A stretch of 54,723 bases of DNA, taken from NCBI GenBank assembly GCA_001695595.3, contig MBPM02000231.1, positions 1 through 54,723 on the forward strand, given 5' to 3'. This DNA is from Plasmopara viticola. Taxonomy: Eukaryota; Oomycota; Peronosporomycetes; Peronosporales; Peronosporaceae. The notes under the pieces are model-generated. The model ran no database searches, had not been told where the DNA came from, and saw only the letters and a program-made list of their open reading frames with translations. The position numbers and the translations under genes were made by a program. This document shows positions 38,594-50,031 of this stretch, one piece after another (the first letter of the stretch is position 1; the number at the start of each line of letters is the position of its first letter).

Positions 38594-39981
38594 ACAGAAC
38601 CCCAACGAAGTGTATAATCATTCTGTTGGAGCGCGGAGACGTTGTACGGTAACATACGTCATTTCTATCGCTCTAGACATGCACAGATGCAATAGAGCCC
38701 CAACAAGTGTATAATCATTCTGTTGATGCGCTGAGACGTTGTACGGACACATTTACGTCCTTTCTATCGCTCTAGACATGCACAGTTGCAACAGCCCCAA
38801 CGAAGTGTATAATCATTCTGTTGGAGCGCGGAGACGTTATACGGCAACGGATACGTCTTTTGTTTCGCTCTAGACATGCACAGATGCAACAGAACCCCAA
38901 CGAAGTGTATAATCATTCTGTTGGAGCGCGGAGACGTTATACGGCAACGGATACGTCTTTTGTATCGCTCTAGACATGCACAGATGCAATAGAGCCCTAA
39001 CGAAGTGTATAACATTCTGTTGTGACGCGGAGATGTTGTACGGCAACAGATACGTCCTTTCTATCGCTCAACACACATACACAGATGCAAAGAGCCACAA
39101 CGAAGTGTATAATCATTCTGTTCTAGCGCGGAGACGTTGTACGGTAACATATTTGTCATTTCTATCGCTCTAGACATGCACAGATGCAATAGAGCCCCAC
39201 AAAGTGTATAATCATTCTGTTGATGCGCTGAGACGTTGTACGGACACATTTACGTCCTTTCTATCGCTCTAGACATGCACAGTTGCAACAGAGCCCCAAC
39301 GAAGTGTATAATCATTCTGTTGGAGCGCGGAGACGTTATACGGCAACGGATACGTCTTTTGTATCGCTCTAGACATGCACAGATGTAACAGAGCCCCAAC
39401 GAAGTGTATAATCATTCTGTTGGAGCGCGGAGACGTTATACGGCAACGGATACGTTTTTTGTATCGCTCTAGACATGCACAGATGAAATAAGCCCCAACC
39501 AAGTGTATAACATTCTGTTGTGACGCGGAGACGTTGTACGGCAACAGATACGTCCATTCTATCGCTCAAGACATACAAAGATGGAATAGAGCCCCAACGA
39601 AGTGTATAATCATTCTGTTGGAGCGGTGAGACGTTGTACGGCAACAGATACGTCCTCTCTATCGCTTAGACGTGCATAGATGCAATTATGACCCAACCAT
39701 GTGTTAAACATTCTGTTGGAGCGCGGAGACGTTTACGGACAAGATACGTCCTTTCTATCGCTCTAGACAAGCACAGATGCAAAAAAGCCCCAACGAAGTG
39801 TATAATCATTCTGTTGAAGCGCGGAGACGTTGTACGGCAACAGATACGTCCTCTCTATCGCTCTAGACGTGCATAGATGCAATAGAGCCCCAACGAAGTG
39901 TAAAAACATTCTGTTGGAGCGCGGAGACGTTGTACGGACACAGATACGTCCTTTCTATCGCTCTAGACATGCACAGTTGCA
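38594..39981. repeat. Subfamily B higher-order unit, 14 monomers, copy 1
   Basis: Fourteen distinct monomers in an order that repeats in 39,982-41,376. Diagnostic copies in sequence: GGTAACATACGTCATTTC; TTGATGCGCTGAG with GGACACATTTACG; TTATACGGCAACGG with TTTTGTTTCGC; GAGCCCTAACG with TGTGACGCGGAGATG; TTCTAGCGCGG with GGTAACATATTTGTC; a second GGACACATTTACG; GATGAAATAAG; GTCCATTCT with ACATACAAAGATGG; GCGGTGAG with GACGTGCATAG; ATTATGACCCAACCATG with GACAAGCACAG; AAAAAAGCCCC. Within it, 38,594-39,088 and 39,089-39,584 are an older 5-monomer duplication. Confidence 0.85.
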
Positions 39982-41376
39982 ACAGAACCCCAACGAATGT
40001 ATAATCATTCTGTTGGAGCGCGGAGACGTTGTACGGTAACATATTTGTCATTTCTATCGCTCTAGACATGCACAGATGCAATAGAGCCCCACAAAGTGTA
40101 TAATCATTCTGTTGATGCGCTGAGACGTTGTACGGACACATTTACGTCCTTTCTATCGCTCTAGACATGCACAGTTGCAACAGAACCCCAACGAAGTGTA
40201 TAATCATTCTGTTGGAGCGCGGAGACGTTATACGGCAACGGATACGTCTTTTGTTTCGCTCTAGACATGCACAGATGCAACAGAACCCCAACGAAGTGTA
40301 TAATCATTCTGTTGGAGCGCGGAGACGTTATACGGCAACGGATATGTCTTTTGTATCGCTCTAGACATGCACAGATGCAATAGAGCCCTAACGAAGTGTA
40401 TAACAATTCTGTTGTGACGCGGAGATGTTGTACGGCAACAGATACGTCCTTTCTATCGCTCAAGACATACACAGATGCAAAAGAGCCACAACGAAGTGTA
40501 TAATCATTCTGTTCTAGCGCGGAGACGTTGTACGGTAACATATTTGTCATTTCTATCGCTCTAGACATGCACAGATGCAATAGAGCCCACAAAGTGTATA
40601 ATCATTCTGTTGATGCGCTGAGACGTTGTACGGACACATTTACGTCCTTTCTATCGCTCTAGACATGCACAGTGCAACAGAGCCCCAACGAAGTGTATAA
40701 TCATTCTGTTGGAGCGCGGAGACGTTATACGGCAACGGATACGTCTTTTGTATCGCTCTAGACATGCACAGATGTATCAGAGCCCCAACGAAGTGTATAA
40801 TCATTCTGTTGGAGCGCGGAGACGTTATACGGCAACGGATACGTTTTTTGTATCGCTCTAGACATGCACAGATGAAATAAAGCCCCAACCAAGTGTATAA
40901 CAATTCTGTTGTGACGCGGAGACGTTGTACGGCAACAGATACGTCCATTCTATCGCTCAAGACATACAAAGATGGAATAGAGCCCCAACGAAGTGTATAA
41001 TCATTCTGTTGGAGCGGTGAGACGTTGTACGGCAACAGATACGTCCTCTCTATCGCTTTAGACGTGCATAGATGCAATTATGACCCAACCATGTGTTAAA
41101 ACATTCTGTTGGAGCGCGGAGACGTTTAACGGACAAAGATACGTCCTTTCTATCGCTCTAGACAAGCACAGATGCAAAAAAGCCCCAACGAAGTGTATAA
41201 TCATTCTGTTGAAGCGCGGAGACGTTGTACGGCAACAGATACGTCCTCTCTATCGCTCTAGACGTGCATAGATGCAATAGAGCCCCAACGAAGTGAATAA
41301 ACATTCTGTTGGAGCGCGGAGACGTTGTACGGACACAGATACGTCCTTTCTATCGCTCTAGACATGCACAGATGCA
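39982..41376. repeat. Subfamily B higher-order unit, 14 monomers, copy 2
   Basis: This repeats the monomer order of 38,594-39,981 at a spacing of about 1.39 kb, with only a few differences per monomer between the two copies. It keeps the nested 5-monomer duplication (39,982-40,478 and 40,479-40,976). The last monomer has drifted (GAAGTGAATAAACATTC, CAGATGCAACAGAGCC) relative to its partner, and the next copy no longer matches. This fixes the right end of the duplication near 41,376. Confidence 0.85.
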
Positions 41377-42276
41377 ACAGAGCCCCAACGAAGTGTATAA
41401 TTATTCTGTTGGAGCGCGGAGACGTTATACGGCAACGGATACGTCTTTTGTAACGCTCTAGACATGCACAGATGTAATAGAGCCTCAACGAAGTGTATAA
41501 CAATTCTGTTGTAACGCGGAGACGTTGTACGGCAACGGATACGTCTTTTCTTTCGCTCAAGACATACACAGATGGAATAGAGCCCCAACAAAGTGTATAA
41601 TCATTCTGTTGGAGCGGTGAGACGTTGTACGGCAACAGATACGTCCTTTCTATCGCTCTAGACATGCACAGATGCAATAGAGACCCAACGAAGTGTATAA
41701 TCATTCTGTTGAAGCGCGGAGACGTTGTACGGCAACAGATACGTCCTCTCTATTGCTCTTGACATGCATAGATGCAATTATGCCCCAACGAAATGTATAA
41801 ACATTCTGTTGGAGCGCGGAGACGTTTAACGGACACAGATACGTCCTTTCTATCGCTCTAGAAATGCACAGATGCAACAGAGCCCCAACGAAGTGTATAA
41901 TCATTCTGTTGGAGCGCGGAGACGTTATACGGCAGCGGATACGTCTTTTGTATCGCTCTAGACATGCACAGATGCAATAGAGCCCCATCGAAGTGTATAA
42001 TCATTCTGTTGGAGCGCGGAGACGTTATACGGCAACGGATACGTTTTTTGTATCGCTCTAGACATGCACAGATGCAATAGAGCCCCAACCAAGTGTATAA
42101 CAATTCTGTTGTGACGCGGAGACGTTGTACGGCAACAGATACGTTCTTTCTATCGCTCAAGACATACAAAGATGGAATAGAGCCCCAACGAAGTGTATAA
42201 TCATTCTGTTGGAGCGGTGAGACGTTGTACGGCAACAGATACGTCCTTTCTATCGCTCTAGACATGCACAGATGCA
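41177..42276. repeat. Subfamily B 11-monomer unit, copy 1
   Basis: The series runs AAAAAAGCCCC with GACGTGCATAG; GGACACAG; TTATACGG with TTTTGTAACGCTC; TTGTAACGCGG with CTTTTCTTTCGC; CCCCAACAAAG with GCGGTGAG; GAGACCCAACG with TTGAAGCG; ATTATG or ATTAAG with TATAAACATTC; TTATACGGCAGCGG. The first eight monomers recur at 42,277 at a spacing of 1,100 bp. The first two monomers also belong to the end of the preceding 14-monomer unit, so the two duplications overlap. Confidence 0.8.
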
Positions 42277-43055
42277 ATAGAGCCCCAACGAAGTGTATAA
42301 TCATTCTGTTGAAGCGCGGAGACGTTGTACGGCAACAGATACGTCCTCTCTATCGCTCTAGACGTGCATAGATGCAATAGAGCCCCAACGAAGTGTAAAA
42401 ACATTCTGTTGGAGCGCGGAGACGTTGTACGGACACAGATACGTCCTTTCTATCGCTCTAGACATGCACAGATGTATAATCATTCTGTTGGAGCGCGGAG
42501 ACGTTATACGGCAACGGATACGTCTTTTGTAACGCTCTAGACATGCACAGATGTAATAGAGCCCCAACGAAGTGTATAACAATTCTGTTGTAACGCGGAG
42601 ACGTTGTACGGCAACGGATACGTCTTTTCTTTCGCTCAAGACATACACAGATGGAATAGAGCCCCAACAAAGTGTATAATCATTCTGTTGGAGCGGTGAG
42701 ACGTTGTACGGCAACAGATACGTCCTTTCTATCGCTTTAGACATGAACAGATGCAATAGAGACCCAACGAAGTGTATAATCATTCTGTTGAAGCGCGGAG
42801 ACGTTGTACGGCAACAGATACGTCCTTTCTATCGCTCTAGACATGCATAGATGCAATTAAGCCCCAACCATGTGTATAAACATTCTGTTGGAGCGCGGAG
42901 ACGTTGTACGGACACAGATACGTCCTTTCTATCGCTCTAGACATGCACAGATGCAACAGAGCCCCAACGAAGTGTAAAATCATTCTGTTGGAGCGCGGAG
43001 ACGTTATACGGCAGCGGATACGTCTTTTGTATCGCTCTAGACATGCACAGATGCA
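42277..43055. repeat. Subfamily B 11-monomer unit, partial copy 2 (8 monomers)
   Basis: This matches monomers 1-8 of 41,177-42,276 by the same diagnostic bases, including TTTTGTAACGCTC, CTTTTCTTTCGC and the rare GGCAGCGGATACG. One join is shortened: CACAGATG runs directly into TATAATCATTCTG near 42,475, a 21-bp loss with a TG shared at both ends of the break. It ends at 43,055, where the order changes. Confidence 0.8.
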
Positions 43056-44131
43056 ACAGAGCCCCAACGAAGTGTATAATCATTCTGTTGGAGCGGTGAG
43101 ACGTTGTACGGCAACAGATACGTCCTTGCTATCGCTCTAGACATGATTAGATGCAAAAGAGCCACAACGAAGTGTATAATCATTCTGTTTGAGCGCGGAA
43201 ACGTTGTACGGCAACAGATACGTCCTTTCTATCGCTCTAGACATGCACAGATGCAATAATGCCCCAACGAAGTGTATAATCATTCTGTTGGAGCACGGAG
43301 ACGTTATACGGCAACGGATACGTCTTTTGTATCGCTCTAGACATGCACAGATGCAACAGAGCCCCAACGAAGTGTATAATCATTCTGTTGGAGCGCGGAG
43401 ACGTTATACGGCAACGGATACGTTTTTTGTATCGCTCTAGACATACAAAGATGAAATAGAGCCCCAACGAAGTGTATAATCATTCTGTTGGAGCGGTGAG
43501 ACGTTGTACGGCAACAGATACGTCCTTTCTATCGCTCTAGACATGCACAGATGCAAAAGAGCCCCAACGAAGTGTATAACAATTCTGTTGTGACGCGGAG
43601 ACGTTGTACGGCAACAGATACGTCCTTTCTATCGCTCAAGACATACACAGATGCAAAAGAGCCCCAACGAAGTGTATAATCATTCTGTTCTAGCGCGGAG
43701 ATGTTGTACGGTAACAGATTCGTCTTTTCTATCGCTCTAGACATGCACAGATGCAATAGAGCCCCAACGAAGTGTATAATCATTCTGTTGAAGCGCGGAG
43801 ACGTTGTAAGGCAAAAGATACGTCCTCTCTATCGCTCTAGACGTGCATAGATGCAATTATCCCCAACCATGTGTATAAACATTCTGTTGGAGCGCGAAGA
43901 CGTTTAACGGACACAGATACGTCCTTTCTATCGCTCTAGACATGCACAGATGCAATTGAGCCCCAACGAAGTGTAGAATCATTCTGTTGGAGCGCGGAGA
44001 TGTTGTACGGCAACGGATACGTCCTTTCTATCGCTCTAGACATGCACAGAAGCAATAGAGCCCCAACGAAGTGTAGAATCATTCTGTTCAAGCGCTGAGA
44101 CGTTGTACGGCAACAGATATGCACAGATGCA
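43056..44131. repeat. Remaining subfamily B monomers
   Basis: About 11 diverged copies using the same subfamily B vocabulary in a mixed order: GCGGTGAG, TTATACGGCAACGG, TTGTGACGCGG, TTCTAGCGCGG and TTTAACGGACAC. The last copy (44,055-44,131, 77 bp) is shortened: CAACAGATATGCACAG lacks the CGTCC-TAGAC part. GCGCTGAG begins to replace GCGCGGAG here, so this is the border with subfamily C. Confidence 0.78.
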
Positions 44132-45629
44132 ATAGAGCCACAACGAAGTGTATAATCATTCTGTTGGAGCGCTGAGACGTTGTACGGCAACCGATACGTC
44201 CTTTCTATCGCTCAAGACATGCACAGATGCAATAGAGCCACAACGAAGTGGAAAATCACTCTGTTGGAGCGATGAGACTTTATACGGCAAAAAATACGTC
44301 TTTTCTATCGCTCAAGAAATGCACAGATGCAATAGAGCCCCAATGAAGTGTAAAATCACTTAGTTGGAGCGATGAGACTTTATACGGCAAAAAATACGTC
44401 TTTTTTATCGCTCAAGACATGCACAGATGCAATAGAGCCCCAACGAAGTGTATAATCATTCTGTTGGAGCGCTGAGACGTTGTACGGCCAAAAATACGTC
44501 CTTTCTATCGCTCTAGACATGCACAGATGCAATAGAGGCACAACGAAGTGTAGAATCATTCTGTTGGAGCGCAAAGACGTTGTAAGGCAACAGATACGTC
44601 CTTTCTATCACTCTAGATATGCACAGATGCAATAGAGCCCCAACTAGGTGTATAATCACTCTGTTGGAGCGATGAGGCGTTGTACGGCCAAAAATACGTC
44701 CTTTCTATCGCTCTAGACATGCACTGATGCAATTGAGCCACAACGAAGTGTATAATCATTCAATTGGAGCGCTGAGACGTCGTATGACAACAGATACGTC
44801 CTTTCCATCGCTCTAGACATGCACAGATGCAATAGAGCCCCAACGAAGTGTATAATCATTCTGTTGGAGCGCTGAGACGTTGTACGGCCAAAAATACGTC
44901 CTTTCTATCGCTCTAGACATGAACAGATGCAATAGAGGCACAACGAAGTGAAGAATCATTCTGTTGGCGCAAAGACGTTGTAGGGCAACAGATACGTCCT
45001 TTCTATCACTCTAGATATGCACAGATGGAATAGAGCCCCAAAAAAATGTATAATCATTCAATTGGACCGGTGAGACGTCGTACGGCAACAAATATGTCCT
45101 TTCTATCGCTCTAGACATGCACAGATGCAATAGAGCCCCAACGAAGTGTATAATCAATTAATTGGAGCGCTGAGACGTTGTACGGCAACAGATACGTCCT
45201 TTCGATCGCTCTAGATATGCACAGATGGAATAGAGCCCCAACGAGGTGTATAGTCATTCAATTGGACCGGTGAGACGTCGTACGGCAACAGATACGTCCT
45301 TTCGATCGCTCTAGACATGCACTGATGCAATAGAGCCCCAACGAAGTGTATAATCATTCTGTTGGAGCGCTGTGACGTTGTACGGAAACAGATACGTCCT
45401 TTCTATCGCTCTAGACATGCACAGATAGAGAAGAACCACAACGAAGTTTATAATCACTCTTTTAGAGCGATAAGACGTTATACGACCAAAAATACGTTAT
45501 TTCTATCGCTCTAGACATGCACAGATGCAATAGAGCCACAACGGAGTGTAGAATCATTCTGTAGGAGCGCTTAGACGTTGTACGGCAACAGATACGTCCT
45601 TTCTATCGCTCTACACATGCACAGATGCA
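44132..45629. repeat. Subfamily C, first block
   Basis: Fifteen diverged monomers with a different marker set: GAGCCACAACG, GCGATGAGAC with TTATACGG, GGCCAAAAATACG, GAGGCACAACG with GCGCAAAGACG, TATCACTCTAGATATG, CATTCAATTGG with GACGTCGTA, and CCTTTCGATCG. The block 44,532-44,831 recurs at 46,033 (about 15 monomers on), and 44,832-45,329 recurs at 48,331-48,828 (3,499 bp on). Confidence 0.82.
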
Positions 45630-46431
45630 ATAGAGCCCGCACAACGGAGTGTATAATCATTCTGTTGGAGCGCTGTGACGTTTTACGGCAACAGATACGT
45701 CCTTTCTATCGCTCTAGACATGCACAGATGCAATAGAGCCACAACGAAGTGTATAATCACTCTGTTGGAGCGATGAGACGTTATACGGCCAAAAATACGC
45801 CCTTTCTATCACTCTAGAAATGCACAGATGGAATAGAGCCACAACGGAGTGTTTAATCATTCTGTTGGAGCGCTGTGACGTTGTACGGCAACAGATACGT
45901 CCTTTCTATCGTTCTAGACATACACAGATGCAATAGAGCCACAACGAAGTGTATGATCATTCTGTTGGAGACATAAGACGTTGTACGGCCAAAGATACGT
46001 CCTTTCTATCGCTCTAGTCATGCACAGATGCAATAGAGCTACAACGGAGTGTAAACTCATTCTGTTGGAGCGCAAAGACGTTGTAAGGCATCAGATACGT
46101 CCTTTCTATCACTCTAGATATGCACAGATGCAATAGAGCCCCAACTAGGTGTATTATCACTCTGTTGAAGCGATGAGGCGTTGTACGGCCAAAAATACGT
46201 CCTTTCTATCGCTCTAGACATGCACTGATGCAATTGAGCCACAACGAAGTGTATAATCATTCAATTGGAGCGCTGAGACGTCGTATGACAACAGATACGT
46301 CCTTTCCATCGCTCTAGACATGCACAGATGCAATAGAGCCCCAAAGAGTGTATAATCATTCTGTTGGAGCGCTGAGACGTTGTACGGCAACAGATACGTC
46401 CTTTCTATCGCTCTAGACATGCACAGATGCA
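45630..46431. repeat. Subfamily C block, copy 1 of a 1.8-kb-spaced duplication
   Basis: Eight monomers: GCGCTGTGACG; GCGATGAGAC with AATACGCCC and CTAGAAATG; GTGTTTAATC; GGAGACATAAGACG; GAGCTACAACGG with GGCATCAG; CCAACTAGG with GATGAGGCG; CATTCAATTGG with CGTATGACAAC and TTTCCATCG; CCCCAAAGAG. The same eight, in the same order, occur at 47,432-48,230. Matching copies are 1,799 bp apart (45,733 and 47,532). Confidence 0.87.
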
Positions 46432-47431
46432 ACAGAGCCCCGACGAAGTGTATAATCATTCTTTTGGAGCGCGGAGACGTTATACGGCAACGGATACGTC
46501 TTTTGTATCGCTCTAGACATGCACAGATGCAATAGAGCCCCAACGAAGTGTATAACAATTCTGTTGTAACGCGGAGACGTTGTACGGCAACGGATACGTT
46601 TTTTGTATCGCTCTAGACATGCACAGATGCAATAGAGCCCCAACCAAGTGTATAACAATTCTGTTGTGACGCGGAGACGTTGTACGGCAACAGATACGTT
46701 CTTTCTATCGCTCAATACATACAAAGATGGAATAGAGCCCCAACGAAGTGTATAATCATTCTGTTGGAGCGGTGAGACGTTGTACGGCAACAGATACGTC
46801 CTTTCTATCGCTCTAGACATGCACAGATGCAATAGAGCCCCAACGAAGTGTATAATCATTCTGTTGAAGCGCGGAGACGTTGTACGGCAACAGATACGTC
46901 CTCTCTATCGCTCTAGACGTGCATAGATGCAATTATGCCCCAACCATGTGTAAAAACATTCTGTTGGAGCGCGAAGACGTTTAACGGACACAGATACGTC
47001 CTTTCTATCGCTCTAGACAAGCACAGATGCAAAAAAGCCCCAACGAAGTGTATAATCATTCTGTTGAAGCGCGGAGACGTTGTACGGCAACAGATACGTC
47101 CTCTCTATCGCTCTAGACGTGCATAGATGCAATAGAGCCCCAACGAAGTGTAAAAACATTCTGTTGGAGCGCGGAGACGTTGTACGGACACAGATACGTC
47201 CTTTCTATCGCTCTAGACATGCACAGTTGCAACAGAACCCCAACGAAATGTATAATGATTCTGTTGGAGCGCGGAGACGTTATACGGCAACGGATACGTC
47301 TTTTGTAACGCTCTAGACATGCACAGATGTAATAGAGCCCCAACGAAGTGTATAACAATTCTGTTGTAACGCGGAGACGTTGTACGGCAACGGATACGTC
47401 TTTTCTTTCGCTCAAGACATACACAGATGCA
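46432..47431. repeat. Island of ten subfamily B monomers inside subfamily C
   Basis: Both sides are subfamily C, but these ten copies carry subfamily B markers: TTATACGGCAACGG with TTTTGTATCG; TTGTAACGCGG; CAACCAAG with TTGTGACGCGG and ACATACAAAGATGG; GCGGTGAG; GACGTGCATAG; TTTAACGGACAC with GACAAGCACAG; AAAAAAGCCCC; GGACACAG; TTTTGTAACGCTC; CTTTTCTTTCGC. The order resembles 40,777-41,576 and 41,976-42,654, but as a composite of the two, so no single surviving block is an obvious direct source. Confidence 0.87.
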
Positions 47432-48230
47432 ATAGAGCCACAACGGAGTGTATAATCATTCTGTTGGAGCGCTGTGATGTTGTACGGCAACAGATACGTC
47501 CTTTCTATCGCTCTAGACATGCACAGATGCAATAGAGCCACAACGAAGTGTATAATCACTCTGTTGGAGCGATGAGACGTTATACGGCCAAAAATACGCC
47601 CTTTCTATCACTCTAGAAATGCACAGATGGAATAGAGCCACAACGGAGTGTTTAATCATTCTGTTGGAGCGCTGTGACGTTGTACGGCAACAGATACGTC
47701 CTTTCTATCGTTCTAGACATACACAGATGCAATAGAGCCACAACGAAGTGTATGATCATTCTGTTGGAGACATAAGACGTTGTACGGCCAAAGATACGTC
47801 CTTTCTATCGCTCTAGTCATGCACAGATGCAATAGAGCTACAACGGAGTGTAAACTCATTCTGTTGGAGCGCAAAGACGTTGTAAGGCATCAGATACGTC
47901 CTTTCTATCACTCTAGATATGCACAGATGCAATAGAGCCCCAACTAGTGTATTATCACTCTGTTGAAGCGATGAGGCGTTGTACGGCCAAAAATACGTCC
48001 TTTCTATCGCTCTAGACATGCACTGATGCAATTGAGCCACAACGAAGTGTATAATCATTCAATTGGAGCGCTGAGACGTCGTATGACAACAGATACGTCC
48101 TTTCCATCGCTCTAGACATGCACAGATGCAATAGAGCCCCAAAGAGGTGTATAATCATTCTGTTGGAGCGCTGAGACGTTGTACGGCCAAAAATACGTCC
48201 TTTCTATCGCTCTAGACATGCACTGATGCA
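47432..48230. repeat. Subfamily C block, copy 2 of the 1.8-kb-spaced duplication
   Basis: This matches 45,630-46,431 monomer for monomer, with few differences (GATGTTGTACGG at 47,477; one G missing in CCAACTAGTG at 47,943). The last monomer differs: it has GGCCAAAAATACG and CACTGATGCAATTG instead of GGCAACAG. The subfamily B island lies between this block and its partner. Confidence 0.85.
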
Positions 48231-48430
48231 ATTGAGCCACAACGAAGTGTATAATCATTCAATTGGAGCGCTGAGACGTCGTATGACAACAGATACGTCC
48301 TTTCCATCGCTCTAGACATGCACAGATGCAATAGAGCCCCAAAGAGGTGTATAATCATTCTGTTGGAGCGCTGAGACGTTGTACGGCCAAAAATACGTCC
48401 TTTCTATCGCTCTAGACATGAACAGATGCA
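48031..48430. repeat. Two-monomer tandem duplication (200 bp x 2)
   Basis: 48,031-48,230 and 48,231-48,430 are nearly the same. Each has the CATTCAATTGG / CGTATGACAAC / TTTCCATCG monomer followed by the CCCCAAAGAGG / GGCCAAAAATACG monomer. They diverge only at the end (GCACTGATG versus GAACAGATG). The high identity suggests a recent local event. Confidence 0.87.
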
Positions 48431-49028
48431 ATAGAGGCACAACGAAGTGAAGAATCATTCTGTTGGCGCAAAGACGTTGTAAGGCAACAGATACGTCCTT
48501 TCTTTCACTCTAGATATGCACAGATGGAATAGAGCCCCCAAAAGATGTATAATCATTCAATTGGACCGGTGAGACGTCGTACGGCAACAAATATGTCCTT
48601 TCTATCGCTCTAGACATGCACAGATGCAATAGAGCCCCAACGAAGTGTATAATCAATTAATTGGAGCGCTGAGACGTTGTACGGCAACAGATACGTCCTT
48701 TCGATCGCTCTAGATATGCACAGATGGAATAGAGCCCCAACGAAGTGTATAGTCATTCAATTGGACCGGTGAGACGTCGTACGGCAACAGATACGTCCTT
48801 TCGATCGCTCTAGACATGCACAGATGCAATAGAGCCCCAACGAAGTGTATAATCAATCAATTGGAGCGCTGAGACGTTGTACGGCAACAGATACGTCCTT
48901 TCGATCGCTCTAGATATGCACAGATGGAATAGAGCACCAACGAAGTGTATAGTCATTCAATTGGACCGGTGAGACGTCGTATGACAACAGATACGTCCTT
49001 TCCATCGCTCTAGACATGCACAGATGCA
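48331..49028. repeat. Subfamily C block repeated from 44.8 kb, with a local two-monomer extension
   Basis: 48,331-48,828 matches 44,832-45,329 at a spacing of 3,499 bp, including GAACAGATG, GAGGCACAACG with GTGAAGAATC, the short TTGGCGCAAAG join, GACCGGTGAG with AATATGTCC, and TCAATTAATTGG with CCTTTCGATCG. The last two monomers (48,829-49,028) repeat the AATTGG / CCTTTCGATCG pair once more. Confidence 0.83.
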
Positions 49029-50031
49029 ATAGAGCCCCAACGAGGTGTATAATCATTCTGTTGGAGCGCTGAGACGTTGTGGGGCCGAAAATACGTCCTT
49101 TCTATCGCTCTAGACATGCACAGATGCAACAGAGCCACAACGGAGTGTAAAATCATTCTGTTGGAGCGCAAAGACGTTGTACGGCAACGGATACGTCCTT
49201 TCTATCGCTCTAGACATGCACAGATGCAATTGAGCCCGCACAACGGAGTGTATAATCATTCAATTGGAGCGCTGTGACGTTTTACGGCAACAGATACGTC
49301 CTTTCTATCGCTCTAGACATGCACAGATGCAATAGAGCCACAACGAAGTGTATAATCGTTCTGTTGGAGCGCTGAGACGTTGTACGGCAACAGATACGAC
49401 CTTTCTATCACTCTAGACATGCACAGATGCAATAGAGCCCCAACGAAGTGTAAATTCATTCTGTTGGACCGATGAGACGTTATACGGCCAAAAATACGTC
49501 CTTTCTATCGCTCAATACATGCACAGATGCAATAGAGCCCCATCGAAGTGTATAATCATTCTGTTAAAGCGCGGAGACTTTGTACGGCAACAGATACGTT
49601 TTTTCTATCGCTCTAAACATGCACCGATGCAATAGAGCCACAACGAAATGTATAATCATTCTGTTGGAGCGCTGTGACGTTGTACGGAAACAGATACGTC
49701 CTTTCGATCGCTCTTGACATGCACAGATGGAATAGAGCCCCAACGAAGTGTATAGTCATTCAATTGGAGCGCTGAGACGTCGTACGGCAACAGATACGTC
49801 CTTTCTATCGCTCTAGACATGCACAGATGCAATAGAGCCCCAACGAAGTGTAGAATCATTCTGTTGGAGCGCAAAGACGTCGTACGGCAACAGATACGTC
49901 CTTTCCATCGCTGCAGACATGCACAGATGCAATAGAGTCATAACGAAGTGTAAAATCACTCTGTTGGAGCGATGAAACTTTAAACGGCCAAAAATACGTT
50001 ATTTCTATCGCTCTAGACATGCACAGATGCA
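49029..50031. repeat. Subfamily C, mixed monomers without clear higher-order structure
   Basis: About ten diverged copies. Markers include TTGTGGGGCCGAAAATACG (49,078), GAGCCCGCACAACGG (49,231; also at 45,634), GATGAGACG with TTATACGG (49,470) and GCTGCAGACATG (49,911). I could not assign a repeating order by eye. Confidence 0.75.
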
